Below, one piece after another: positions 56,295 through 64,000 of a stretch of DNA of 64,000 bases. This DNA is from Moritella sp. JT01 (GTDB lineage: Bacteria; Pseudomonadota; Gammaproteobacteria; Enterobacterales; Moritellaceae), in assembly GCF_001574435.1 (NCBI RefSeq), contig NZ_LOCN01000003.1, forward strand, positions 62,181-126,180, given 5' to 3'. Both the position numbers and the translations under genes were made by a program. The stretch's first letter is position 1. Each line of letters starts with the position of its first letter. The notes below the pieces were generated by a model. That model did no database searches. It worked only from the letters and a program-made list of their open reading frames with translations, and was not told where the DNA came from.

Positions 56295-56756
56295 TTATAA
56301 ACATTCGCCAGTTGGTATCAATGTTCCTTCGTAAATCTTAAAAGAACTATTGGAACTTGCCTGCTGATATTGAATGCAGGCATCACCAGTATCATTTGAG
56401 TCTTCAAGGTTGATGATAGTCGTACCAATGTATTTACCAAGACGAACTTCAAATCCTTCTAGGGTTACGATTTTGTTTATATCTTCAGGCGTGCCATAAG
56501 GGTATGAATAAAAAAGATTAACGACTTCGCCATTGATCTTAACGGTACTTCGTTCTAATTTATTGACACCGTCTAACTGAGCTCTATAGTGAACGAGATT
56601 AGCCGCGCTATTTAATGCCCCACTTGCTGCATGTAGTGATACATCTTTAGCATCGTCTTGTATATTTATAAACTTAGGCACAGCAGCTGCGGCTAATATG
56701 CCTAATACAATAATGACGATAACTAATTCGAGTAGCGTAAAGCCTTGGTTTCTCAT
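56295..56756 (-). CDS. MSHA-like type IV pilin
   Basis: A 153-residue prepilin with a five-residue leader ending in Gly, cleaved before Phe (MRNQG|FTLLELVIVIIVLG), then a hydrophobic assembly helix and VPKFINIQDDAKDVSLHAASGAL. The latter matches MshA-type major or minor pilins. Two cysteines near the C-terminus (GDACIQYQQ and TGECL) would form the usual disulphide loop. No other msh or pil genes are present, so it is an isolated pilin. It lies downstream of two small lipoprotein genes on the same strand, probably co-transcribed. Confidence 0.9.
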   Translation of the reverse strand: MRNQGFTLLELVIVIIVLGILAAAAVPKFINIQDDAKDVSLHAASGALNSAANLVHYRAQLDGVNKLERSTVKINGEVVNLFYSYPYGTPEDINKIVTLEGFEVRLGKYIGTTIINLEDSNDTGDACIQYQQASSNSSFKIYEGTLIPTGECL

Positions 56757-56768
56757 TTTATTAATTGG

Positions 56769-57113
56769 TTACAGCCAATAAGACTTTGGTTCTGGCATAA
56801 AGTCGCTGGTATCAGACATATTTCTAATTTCACCTTTAGCATTTTCTTGCTCTGGCTTTTTTGTAAGTTCTTTTTTAGTTTCTTCTAGTTTCTTACCGTC
56901 ATCATAGACGATATCACTTGAATCAATTTGTTGTGAGCCTAAAGCGTCAACGCTAATTGGTTGATCTTCTATGGCATCTTCAACTATTGCAGGCGCTAAC
57001 GCTTGAATATGACTCATTGGCTGGTTCATTGGTAGGTTCATTGGCAGGTTGGAATGGGAGCTGCAACCTTGATTTAACAGACAAAGAAAGATGACTAATT
57101 TTAAATGTTTCAT
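56769..57113 (-). CDS. small lipoprotein, Pro/Met repeat at N-terminus
   Basis: A 114-residue predicted lipoprotein: hydrophobic start, lipobox NQGC with Cys17, then a short repeat (NLPMNLPMNQPM), an acidic middle and a Lys/Glu-rich stretch (KKLEETKKELTKK). It ends PEPKSYWL. GAGG precedes the ATG. It lies 12 bases upstream of the pilin gene, which suggests a shared transcript and possibly a role in pilus secretion or anchoring. No family recognised. Confidence 0.75.
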   Translation of the reverse strand: MKHLKLVIFLCLLNQGCSSHSNLPMNLPMNQPMSHIQALAPAIVEDAIEDQPISVDALGSQQIDSSDIVYDDGKKLEETKKELTKKPEQENAKGEIRNMSDTSDFMPEPKSYWL

Positions 57114-57157
57114 TATTGCCTCGTGGAACCATTGCTTTGTAATAAGGTGTTATTAAT

Positions 57158-57346
57158 TTAATCTACTTGGGTTTTTAGTAGCGTCATTACTGTCATGAAT
57201 TGTGTAATGGCAAGGAGGCCATTCTTTCCTTGTTTTTTAGGCTTTGCTGCTGGTTCTGCTTTATCTTCAGGTTCGGGAGTGTAGCCGAAACTGCTACAAC
57301 CTTGAAGTGACACGCACAGTAAAATCATTAAAACTATCTTGTTCAT
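57158..57346 (-). CDS. very small lipoprotein
   Basis: A 62-residue predicted lipoprotein: MNKIVLMILLCVSLQGC with lipobox Cys17, a Pro/Glu/Lys-rich linker (EPEDKAEPAAKPKKQ) and a hydrophobic C-terminal segment (LLAITQFMTVMTLL). GGAG five bases before the ATG at 57346 supports the start; an in-frame GTG at 57352 is less likely. It precedes the second lipoprotein and the pilin on the same strand. Confidence 0.7.
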   Translation of the reverse strand: MNKIVLMILLCVSLQGCSSFGYTPEPEDKAEPAAKPKKQGKNGLLAITQFMTVMTLLKTQVD

Positions 57347-57412
57347 AACCACTCCGTTGATTTAATTACTAAAAGAAAACAGCATTTTATGGGCTTTTGT
57401 TGAATTTTAGAT

Positions 57413-57449
57413 AAAGAAAAGCCCATTGAATCAAACCATTCAATGGGCT
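57413..57449 (-). terminator. ssrA terminator
   Basis: A perfect 12-base stem (agcccattgaat, 57420-57431, with 57438-57449). Read on the minus strand it ends in a T-rich run at 57420-57413, about 35 bases past the tmRNA 3' end. Confidence 0.9.
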
Positions 57450-57484
57450 GCGACACTTAGGAGGGTGCCGTTCTAACTTGCGTT

Positions 57485-57843
57485 TGGTGGAGTCGGGGGG
57501 AGTTGAACCCCCGTCCGAAAAACCTACATCCGCGGTACTACATGTTTAGTCATCTCTATTGATTTAACTTTTTATTAAGCCGAGTGACAGGCCGAACAAA
57601 AGCGTGCTCGATTGGTTTTAGCACTTTCTCTACGAGCGAAGAGTCCATGCGATCCCGATATTTAATGACCATACAATATTAGAGACCCTCGGGCAGGGTT
57701 CTAAATGATGGCTAGCTAGCCTAAGCTGCTAGAGAGTAGTTAGAGTCGTTTGCAACTATAACAGTGCGGCTTTTTACGAGGCCAACCGCCCCTCGACATG
57801 CACCTAGGGTTTCGTGAATCTCGTCGAATCCTAAATCGACCCC
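57485..57843 (-). ncRNA. ssrA: transfer-messenger RNA (tmRNA)
   Basis: Rescues stalled ribosomes together with SmpB. The 5' end (GGGGTCGATTTAGGATTCGAC) and 3' end (GTTCAACTCCCCCCGACTCC, then ACCA) pair as the tRNA-like domain, with the T-loop visible. The tag-reading frame runs from 57753 down to 57721 and encodes ANDSNYSLAA then a stop. This differs from the E. coli tag (ANDENYALAA) at two positions and keeps the C-terminal LAA needed for proteolysis. The length of about 359 bases is typical. smpB lies just upstream on the same strand. Confidence 0.97.
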
Positions 57844-57884
57844 AGAACTAAAATTCTACGCGAATAGTGTAGAATTGCAACAAA

Positions 57885-58364
57885 TTAACGAACTTTGTGC
57901 TTCATCATTCGTTCTTTGTCTATTTTCCATTCACGATCTTTCACATCTGAACGTTTATCGTGCTCTTTCTTACCTTTAGCAAGACCTATGTTGATTTTTA
58001 CCCAAGCTTGCTTCCAGTACATTGACGTTGCAACAATAGTATAACCCTGACGTTCTACTTTACTTGCTAGTACTTCTAATTCACGCTTGTTTAATAATAA
58101 CTTACGAATACGTGTCGGGTTACAAACTACGTGTGTAGACGCGGCGTCGAGTGGCATGATCTGCGCACCAGACATAAATGCTTCACCGTTTTTAATAAAC
58201 ACATAACTTTCGGTAATATTTACTTTACCGGCACGTAATGATTTAACTTCCCAACCTTGGAGTTCTAGCCCTGCTTCCAAGCGATCTTCGATTGTATATT
58301 CGAAACTAGCCGTTTTATTTCTCGCGATGGTGTTTTCGCTTTTTTTTGGTTTTTTCTTAGCCAT
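57885..58364 (-). CDS. smpB: tmRNA-binding protein SmpB
   Basis: Binds the tRNA-like domain of tmRNA and delivers it to stalled ribosomes. It has [38 protein letters not shown] and the family [13 protein letters not shown]. The Lys/Arg-rich C-terminal tail ([20 protein letters not shown]...) enters the mRNA channel; 159 residues. It lies 41 bases upstream of ssrA. Confidence 0.98.
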   Translation of the reverse strand: MAKKKPKKSENTIARNKTASFEYTIEDRLEAGLELQGWEVKSLRAGKVNITESYVFIKNGEAFMSGAQIMPLDAASTHVVCNPTRIRKLLLNKRELEVLASKVERQGYTIVATSMYWKQAWVKINIGLAKGKKEHDKRSDVKDREWKIDKERMMKHKVR

Positions 58365-58585
58365 AATTTATCTTTATGCACCCATCATTGACGGAATTTA
58401 ATGTTATAAATCTTATAACAAAATCGAATTTTATCCTAGTACTAGTCTTACTTTACGCGGAATAACAAATGAATTTTATACAGATAAATGCTAAAGTTGC
58501 CTACTTATTACTACTGGCAGAGAGATATTGAGCCATTAGTAAGCGATTTAATTTTTTGATTGTTGTTTTCAATATAGGGACACGT

Positions 58586-59029
58586 ATGCCACGGATAACG
58601 CGCAGCGCACTGTTAATGTATAGCGCTGACCAAATGTTTAATTTAGTAAACGATGTTAATGCATACCCAGATTTTTTACCAGGTTGTACTGGTACTCGCA
58701 TTTTAGATGAACATGATAATCAAATGACAGCGGCTGTTGTTGTTGCTAAAGCTGGTATTAGCAAAACATTCACCACCAAGAATACCTTGATACCAGGGCA
58801 AGAAGTCAAAATGGACCTCGTTAATGGACCGTTTAAAAAACTTACTGGTGGTTGGACGTTTAAAGCGTTAGATGAAACAGCATGTAAAGTAACGTTGGAT
58901 TTAGAGTTTGTATTTAGCAGTAAATTAGTGGAAGTTGCGTTTGGGCGTATTTTCACTGACTTAGTGAATAACATGGTGCAATCTTTTACAGAGCGTGCAA
59001 AAGAGGTTTATGGTGTCGACCAAAATTAA
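58586..59029 (+). CDS. ratA: ribosome-association/ubiquinone-binding START-domain protein RatA
   Basis: Coenzyme Q-binding START-like protein; in E. coli it is reported as a toxin-like inhibitor of 70S ribosome association. It has [34 protein letters not shown] and the C-terminal [25 protein letters not shown]; 147 residues. The ATG at 58586 follows AGGGA. It overlaps ratB by 20 bases; the pair diverges from smpB, as is usual in gammaproteobacteria. Confidence 0.95.
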   Translation: MPRITRSALLMYSADQMFNLVNDVNAYPDFLPGCTGTRILDEHDNQMTAAVVVAKAGISKTFTTKNTLIPGQEVKMDLVNGPFKKLTGGWTFKALDETACKVTLDLEFVFSSKLVEVAFGRIFTDLVNNMVQSFTERAKEVYGVDQN

Positions 59030-59339
59030 TGTAGACGTTATTTATGCATTACCGAAAGAACAAATTACCTTTACGGTAAGTTTAGAACAAGGCTCGACAG
59101 CACAACAAGCGATTGAAGCATCGGGTATATTAGTCAAATATCCGGAGATTGAGCTAAACAAAAATAAATTAGGTATCTATAGTCGTTTAATCAAACTAGA
59201 TACTGTGGTTGAAGATGGTGAACGTGTTGAGATATATAGGCCGTTAACTGCCGACCCTAAAGAGATGCGTAAACGCCGGGCTGAAAAAGCCAAAGAAGAT
59301 GGGCGAATTCACGAAAAGACTGGCCAAAAAATAAGATAG
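59010..59339 (+). CDS. ratB: RnfH-family ubiquitin-like protein RatB
   Basis: UPF0125 beta-grasp protein: [64 protein letters not shown] and a basic C-terminus. It is about 109 residues from the ATG at 59010; a GTG at 59013 is equally possible. Its role is uncertain in the family despite linkage to ratA. It is followed by a bidirectional terminator. Confidence 0.94.
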   Translation: MVSTKINVDVIYALPKEQITFTVSLEQGSTAQQAIEASGILVKYPEIELNKNKLGIYSRLIKLDTVVEDGERVEIYRPLTADPKEMRKRRAEKAKEDGRIHEKTGQKIR

Positions 59340-59347
59340 ATAATAAT

Positions 59348-59382
59348 AATCACAACTTAGTTTAGGTTGTGATTTTTATTAT
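59348..59382. terminator. bidirectional terminator between ratB and bamE
   Basis: Stem aatcacaac (59348-59356) with 59366-59374, with T-rich flanks on both strands between convergent genes. Confidence 0.82.
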
Positions 59383-59403
59383 CAAGCACTGCTCGTTCTT
59401 AAT

Positions 59404-59760
59404 TTATCTATCAAGTGGCGTTGAAAAATTAGGGCTCAGCGGATAGTCACCAACCACCGTTTTCAATTTATCACTTTCAAAGGTTAATACCAGTTGCTTA
59501 CTTGTTACTTCACCACGGCCTGTTTTGAAGCGATATAAGTAATTCCAAACATCATGGTCGAACGAATCAACGAGCATTGGAGTACCAAGTACAAAAGTAA
59601 CTTGCTCTTTAGTCATATCAACACGTAATTTTTCTACTTGATTATCTTCAACATAATTACCTTGTGGGATATCAATTTTATAAACTAGTTTTTCAAGAAT
59701 TGAGCAGCCCGATAAACTGAAGATGGCCAAGCCTGCAATAAGTAAGTGTTTTAAGCGCAT
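59404..59760 (-). CDS. bamE: outer membrane assembly lipoprotein BamE (SmpA)
   Basis: Small lipoprotein of the BAM complex. The signal ends LSGC with Cys19 from the ATG at 59760. The mature part has VYKIDIPQGNYVEDNQVEKL, GTPMLVDSFDHDVWNYLYRFKTG and LTFESDKL, the conserved BamE fold; 118 residues. An upstream in-frame ATG at 59784 would add eight residues but lengthens the signal unusually. It lies next to recN, as in related genomes. Confidence 0.96.
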   Translation of the reverse strand: MRLKHLLIAGLAIFSLSGCSILEKLVYKIDIPQGNYVEDNQVEKLRVDMTKEQVTFVLGTPMLVDSFDHDVWNYLYRFKTGRGEVTSKQLVLTFESDKLKTVVGDYPLSPNFSTPLDR

Positions 59761-59913
59761 AAGTATTTTGCTAATTAAGTCCATATAGATAGGTAAATAG
59801 TAACTCGGCTGGCGAGTGAAGTAAATCGATGTATTTAGTCGGCTTACTTAGGGTTTAGCCAATTAGAAGACAAAAGCAGGAATTAGTTCCCGCATTGTCT
59901 TTACTGTGAGAGG

Positions 59914-61575
59914 TTAAACTAACATTTCTGCGGCATTACTTAACGTCGACGCGGTGATCTTGTCTCCACCGAGTAAACGCGCTAACTCTTCAATACGTTT
60001 TTCTTGGCTTAAGGGCTTCATGAAGGTTTCGGTAGTTTTCCCATCCGTGGTTTTACTTACAAACATTTGTTGATGACCTTTGGATGCGACTTGCGGTAAA
60101 TGAGTTACGCACATAACTTGGGTTTTATTGCCTAGTTGACGTAATAGTTTACCAACAATGGATGCCGTTTTGCCTGAGATACCCACATCCACTTCATCAA
60201 ATATTAACGTTGGCGTTGATATTTTTTGTGCCGTTATTACTTGGATCGCTAAGCTAATACGTGACAATTCACCACCTGATGCCACTTTACCTAGCGCTTG
60301 TAATGGTTGTCCTGGATTCGTTGAAACTAAGAAATTAATATTATCCAAGCCTTGTGGATTTGGTGTTTTATGTTCATAACTTTCAAGGGTTATTTCAAAA
60401 CAACCATTTTCCATACTCAGTTCATGCATGCTTGCCGTGATCAGCTTATTTAGCTGTTTTGCGTATTTTTGACGACTCGATGATAGTTTTGTGGCTTGTT
60501 GATGATATGTAGCTTCGGATTCTTGTAGCTCGAGTTTGATACTTTCAATGCGTTCATCGTCACCCGCAATATTTTCTAATTCAGCTTTTAACATTTGGTG
60601 GTGTGTTGCGAGTTGATCGGCAGGTACTTGATGTTTACGTGCCAATTCTAAGGCCTTACCTAAACGTTCATCAAGGTATTCAAACTGTTCTGGGTTGCGG
60701 TCAAGATTATCTGTGTAACTGCGCAGTTCATTACCAGCTTCTTCGGCCAGCACCACCGCTTCTTGTAAGGTATCCGTGATTGACTTTAATTTCGGGTCCA
60801 TGTCTAACAAGTTTTCTAAACGCTGAGTTACTATTTGCAACATGCTGCAGATGGTATTGTCTTCATTCTCATACAATGTGTCTAAACTCGTCATGCACTC
60901 TTGGACTAATTCAGTGCTGTTGGCTAACAGTTTATGTTCAGCTTCAATCTGGCTATATTCACCATCAGCTAATGCAAAATCGTTAAGTTCTGACACTTGA
61001 TATTGTAATAGCTGTTGTCTCGCGGCTCGTTGTTGCTGATTTTGTAATAGCTTTCTTTCTTCATTCGCTAAATTGTGCCAAGTGCGGTAACTATCACGGA
61101 CACTGGCCTGTAATTTTGTATGGCTGGCATAGCCATCAAGGATCGATAATTGGATCTCTGGTTTTAATAAAGCTTGGTGTGCATGCTGTCCATGTACCTG
61201 AACCAAAAATTGAGACAGTGCTTTAAGTTGTTGTAATGGGACGGGGACACCGTTGATATAGCCTTTAGAGCGGCCTTCTGCAGTGATAACACGGCGCAGG
61301 ATACATTCATCTTCATTATTTAATTCGTGCTCGGCTAACCATTTGTAGGCGAGGGAACTTGCTTCTACGGTAAAAATCGCGCTGATTTCCGCTTTTTTCT
61401 CCCCGGGCCTTACTGTACTGGCATCGGCACGAGAACCTAAAGCGAGACCTAATGCATCAATTGCAATGGATTTACCGGCACCGGTTTCGCCTGTAACCGT
61501 CGTCATTCCTGACTTCAGTTCAAGTTCTAAAAATTTAACGATAGCAAAATTATGAATAGTGAGTTGCGTAAGCAT
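59914..61575 (-). CDS. recN: DNA repair protein RecN
   Basis: SMC-like ATPase acting in double-strand-break repair. It has MLTQLTIHNFAIVKFLELEL, Walker A GETGAGKSIAID, a long coiled-coil centre (about 160-370), LASGGELSRISLAIQVI and Walker B LIFDEVDVGISG, then VTHLPQVAS; 553 residues, the E. coli length. It probably has its own promoter in the gap at 61576-61752; a clear LexA box was not resolved, although ctgt and acag elements occur near 61575-61620. Confidence 0.97.
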   Translation of the reverse strand: MLTQLTIHNFAIVKFLELELKSGMTTVTGETGAGKSIAIDALGLALGSRADASTVRPGEKKAEISAIFTVEASSLAYKWLAEHELNNEDECILRRVITAEGRSKGYINGVPVPLQQLKALSQFLVQVHGQHAHQALLKPEIQLSILDGYASHTKLQASVRDSYRTWHNLANEERKLLQNQQQRAARQQLLQYQVSELNDFALADGEYSQIEAEHKLLANSTELVQECMTSLDTLYENEDNTICSMLQIVTQRLENLLDMDPKLKSITDTLQEAVVLAEEAGNELRSYTDNLDRNPEQFEYLDERLGKALELARKHQVPADQLATHHQMLKAELENIAGDDERIESIKLELQESEATYHQQATKLSSSRQKYAKQLNKLITASMHELSMENGCFEITLESYEHKTPNPQGLDNINFLVSTNPGQPLQALGKVASGGELSRISLAIQVITAQKISTPTLIFDEVDVGISGKTASIVGKLLRQLGNKTQVMCVTHLPQVASKGHQQMFVSKTTDGKTTETFMKPLSQEKRIEELARLLGGDKITASTLSNAAEMLV

Positions 61576-61620
61576 ACTGTACCCTGTGTATTTTATCAGG
61601 CTGGTTTTATATACAGTATA
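61576..61620 (-). promoter_or_regulatory. possible SOS-controlled region upstream of recN
   Basis: The sequence actgtaccctgtgtattttat and, further on, tatatacagtatatatacac contain CTG...CAG-like elements. On the minus strand, ACTGTATATAAAACCAGCCT begins with a LexA half-site. recN is an SOS gene in E. coli; the box here is tentative. Confidence 0.45.
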
Positions 61621-61752
61621 TATACACTAACCTATAAGTGTAAATACTTTGCTTTTAGTTGAGGGGTTTATTTTCAATTTGTGATCAAGATACAGGGACG
61701 TGTAAGGATCAGGCTTAACATTGAGTTAAGCCTTTATAGCGCTGCGTTCAGA

Positions 61753-62634
61753 CTAAAATAATTTACTACCCCAGCCTAATTTCTCACGTAAAACATTAAA
61801 ATAATCATAGCTTTTTGGGTGGATCAAATTGAGATTGTTTTTATCTCGTTTGATGATGATTTCATCACCAGGAAGCACACCAATGTGGACGTGACCGTCA
61901 CAACTGACCATCATATTTTCTTCATTATTTAAAGAAACAACTAATCTAATCGTACTATTGGCGTTGATGACAATAGGGCGGCTTGACAGCGTATGAGGGA
62001 ACATCGCCATTAATGTGATTGCTTCTAGGCTTGGCGATAGGATTGGCCCTCCGGCAGATAATGAATAAGCGGTTGAGCCTGTTGGTGTTGAAACTAATAG
62101 GCCGTCGGCACGTTGGCTAAGCATAAAGCTATTATCAATATAGACTTCAAACTCTATCATAGCGGGGATCTTACCTGGGTGTAAGATGGTTTCATTGAAG
62201 GCCAAGTTGGTTGCTTTTAACATCCCGTAGCGATAAATCGAAGTATTTAATAAAATACGTTTTTCCGAGATGTAATCGCCTTGAAGTACGCCCAATAATT
62301 GCTCATCAAAGGCTTCAGGATCAAGATCGGTCAGGAAACCTAAATTACCCCGGTTAACCCCGATAACGGCAATATCAAAACGAGATAATACGCGACCTGC
62401 GCCAAGCATGTTGCCGTCACCACCCACCACAATGGCAAGGTCAGCTTCTTCACCTAAGTCCATCAGTGGCCGTGATGCGATATTATCCATGTCTAGGTCT
62501 TGCGATACACGGCTATCAACAATAACCTTGTATTTGTGTTCGGTTAAAAAATTGTGCAGGGCAATAAGGGTTTTGGTTGTTTCTGGGTGTTTGGGTTTTC
62601 CGATTAACCCGATGGTTTTGAATTCTCTCTTCAT
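61753..62634 (-). CDS. nadK: NAD kinase
   Basis: Phosphorylates NAD to NADP. It has [18 protein letters not shown], the ATP-binding [25 protein letters not shown] and the NAD-binding [14 protein letters not shown]; 293 residues as in E. coli. The ATG at 62634 with AAGG upstream is chosen; an earlier in-frame ATG at 62688 would add 18 hydrophobic residues not normal for the family. It diverges from grpE, the usual arrangement. Confidence 0.97.
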   Translation of the reverse strand: MKREFKTIGLIGKPKHPETTKTLIALHNFLTEHKYKVIVDSRVSQDLDMDNIASRPLMDLGEEADLAIVVGGDGNMLGAGRVLSRFDIAVIGVNRGNLGFLTDLDPEAFDEQLLGVLQGDYISEKRILLNTSIYRYGMLKATNLAFNETILHPGKIPAMIEFEVYIDNSFMLSQRADGLLVSTPTGSTAYSLSAGGPILSPSLEAITLMAMFPHTLSSRPIVINANSTIRLVVSLNNEENMMVSCDGHVHIGVLPGDEIIIKRDKNNLNLIHPKSYDYFNVLREKLGWGSKLF

Positions 62635-62790
62635 TGCCTTGATTCCACTAAGTAAGTATGGGGTCAGTATATACTCAAGCCACTTCAAGATTCAAAGTAT
62701 AAAAGCGATCTAAATGTCGCTTAGTTAATAATTTATAGTGGGCGATTTAGAACTATTTTTACCATAGGGTGTAACTAGGGATGAATTTGA

Positions 62791-62819
62791 CTTGAATCTC
62801 GTGTTAGGATCCCCATTAT
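62791..62819 (+). promoter_or_regulatory. sigma-32 heat-shock promoter of grpE
   Basis: CTTGAA at 62791-62796, 14 bases, then CCCCATTAT at 62811-62819, which is essentially the sigma-32 consensus. It lies 76 bases before the grpE start. Confidence 0.9.
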
Positions 62820-62894
62820 ATTTCGGTATAAACCATTAATTGTAATATAGCGTACTAATTATAGAGTATGCTGAATCTAATGTCGGAGAAAGTA

Positions 62895-63557
62895 ATGAGC
62901 AGCGAAGAGCAAAAAGTACAGGCTGAAAAGAAAGTTGAAGAGCAGTTAGTTACAGAAACTGAAGCACAGCCTGTAGTTGAAGATGTTACAGTTGAAGAGG
63001 TTGTTGTTGAAGACGCAACTGTGGAAGTTGATGAGTCTGTAGCACGCATCGCTGCATTAGAAGCTGAACTAGCGAAAGCAACTGCATCAGCAGCTGAATT
63101 TAAAGATACTGCATTACGTGCGAAAGCGGATGCTGATAACATTCGTCGCCGTGCTGCGATTGATGTTGATAAAGCAAAGAAATTCGCGCTAGAAAAGTTT
63201 GCTAATGAATTACTGCCTGTTATTGATAACATGGAACGTGGTCTGTTACATGTTGATAAAACAAATGAAGCATTACTACCATTGATTGAAGGTATTGAGC
63301 TAACGGCTAAATCACTGGAAGCTGCATTAGAAAAATTTGGGGTTAAATCTGTTAACCCTGAAGGTGAAAAATTCAACCCTGAGTTACATCAGGCAATGAG
63401 CATGATCGAAAGTGCTGATGTTGAACCAAATACAGTGATTACTGTGATGCAAAAAGGTTATGAACTAAATGGTCGTCTAATTCGTCCTGCTATGGTTATG
63501 ATCTCAAAAGCTGCAGCAACACCAACACCAACACCAACAATTGATACGCAAGCTTAA
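62895..63557 (+). CDS. grpE: nucleotide exchange factor GrpE
   Basis: Exchanges ADP for ATP on DnaK. An acidic N-terminal part (about 1-55, Val/Glu-rich, [16 protein letters not shown]) precedes the long dimer helix ([20 protein letters not shown]). The conserved head follows: [41 protein letters not shown] and [20 protein letters not shown]; 220 residues. The tail holds a Thr-Pro repeat (TPTPTPT). The ATG at 62895 follows GGAG; 62868 is an unlikely alternative. Confidence 0.97.
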   Translation: MSSEEQKVQAEKKVEEQLVTETEAQPVVEDVTVEEVVVEDATVEVDESVARIAALEAELAKATASAAEFKDTALRAKADADNIRRRAAIDVDKAKKFALEKFANELLPVIDNMERGLLHVDKTNEALLPLIEGIELTAKSLEAALEKFGVKSVNPEGEKFNPELHQAMSMIESADVEPNTVITVMQKGYELNGRLIRPAMVMISKAAATPTPTPTIDTQA

Positions 63558-63583
63558 TTGTCGATATAAGTAAGAATCGAATG

Positions 63584-63613
63584 AAAATAGAGCCGTTTGG
63601 CTCTATTTTTTTA
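63584..63613. terminator. bidirectional terminator between grpE and anmK
   Basis: Eleven-base perfect stem (aaaatagagcc, 63584-63594, with 63599-63609), four-base loop and T run. Confidence 0.92.
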
Positions 63614-63651
63614 TCTGCTTTTTATGTTCGCTAGTATGGTGAGCCATGGTA

Positions 63652-64000
63652 TTAACCAGCAGGATAGAATGCACCTAAAATGGCTAAGCGACTTGCGCCT
63701 GTGACCGCCGGTAAATTACCCGGCAGTTTATGGATATGTTGTTTCGCTAACCAAGCAAACGCAATCGCTTCAACCCAATCAGGATCAATGCCTATCTCTG
63801 TGGTCGTCATTACAGGTGTGATTGGTAATAATTGTGCTAAATCTGCCATTAATAATGGATTGGCCGCGCCGCCACCACAAATGTACACTTCATTCGTTAT
63901 ATTCACGTTATCACTTTTATTCACGACACCACTTTTGTTCCCGATACTATTATGCATCAATTTAGTGACTTCATTGGCAATAGAAACGGCGGTAAAACGC
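63652..64000 (-). CDS. anmK: anhydro-N-acetylmuramic acid kinase, C-terminal part
   Basis: Phosphorylates 1,6-anhydroMurNAc in cell-wall recycling. The window shows only the last 115 or so codons; the frame is open to base 64000, where it continues with [13 protein letters not shown]. Family motifs are [38 protein letters not shown] and [22 protein letters not shown]. An Asn/Lys-rich insertion ([13 protein letters not shown]) before the conserved block is unusual. Convergent with grpE. Confidence 0.93.
   Translation of the reverse strand, partial: RFTAVSIANEVTKLMHNSIGNKSGVVNKSDNVNITNEVYICGGGAANPLLMADLAQLLPITPVMTTTEIGIDPDWVEAIAFAWLAKQHIHKLPGNLPAVTGASRLAILGAFYPAG

Noticed and set aside
49226-57360. 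A new defence system in the accessory region
   Set aside because: No nuclease, helicase, methylase, toxin-antitoxin pair or reverse transcriptase was seen among these genes; they are secreted, membrane or pilus-type proteins.
62855-63376. Long antisense frame opposite grpE (173 codons)
   Set aside because: It lies wholly over grpE, is a low-complexity Ser/Ala/Asn mirror of that gene's codon use, and has no ribosome site or recognisable domain.

Overview
The window reads as chromosomal DNA from a marine, AT-rich gammaproteobacterium of the Vibrio/Shewanella/Moritella type; Moritella is my best guess. This rests on gene content: a sodium-type PomAB motor, OmpK-type porins, a PrtV-like M6 protease, a RibBX-type riboflavin enzyme, and a flagellin-type pseudaminic acid pathway. 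No sequence search was possible. I found no CRISPR array, intact prophage or intact insertion sequence.

Positions 1-10.4 kb are a surface-sugar region. A compact operon (pseB, cut by the window edge, then pseC-F-G-H-I) makes CMP-pseudaminic acid precursors. It is followed by a convergent family-4 glycosyltransferase and a UDP-uronate module (ugd, UDP-glucuronate 4-epimerase, galU). The most notable gene here is pseH, which carries an extra C-terminal PhaJ/MaoC-type hydratase domain with its catalytic Asp and His intact. Next come an orphan TorD-like chaperone, glyA, a small lipoprotein and a DUF4124 protein with four internal repeats.

Positions 15-26.4 kb hold core metabolism and motility: nrdR-ribD-ribE-ribBX-ribH-nusB-thiL-pgpA, then dxs-ispA-xseB on the other strand, then pomA-pomB. 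Positions 26.8-32.4 kb are the oppABCDF oligopeptide importer.

Positions 32.5-47.6 kb look like a nucleic-acid scavenging region: an outer-membrane 5'-nucleotidase, two secreted nucleases (endonuclease I and an ExeM/NucH type), two OmpK/Tsx-type channels and a complete rbsDACBKR ribose operon. LacI-family operator motifs sit before both channel genes and before rbsD, hinting at shared control.

Positions 47.6-57.4 kb are accessory and partly decayed. They hold a flavoprotein-gene fragment, a 40-residue zinc-ribbon gene, a transposase remnant, unknown secreted proteins, a PrtV-like protease preceded by a stand-alone relative of its propeptide, a DUF535 protein, small membrane proteins, a short dispersed repeat, and an MSHA-like pilin with two small lipoproteins.

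Positions 57.4-64 kb return to a conserved core: ssrA (tmRNA), smpB, ratA-ratB, bamE, recN, nadK, grpE with a sigma-32 type promoter, and the C-terminal part of anmK.
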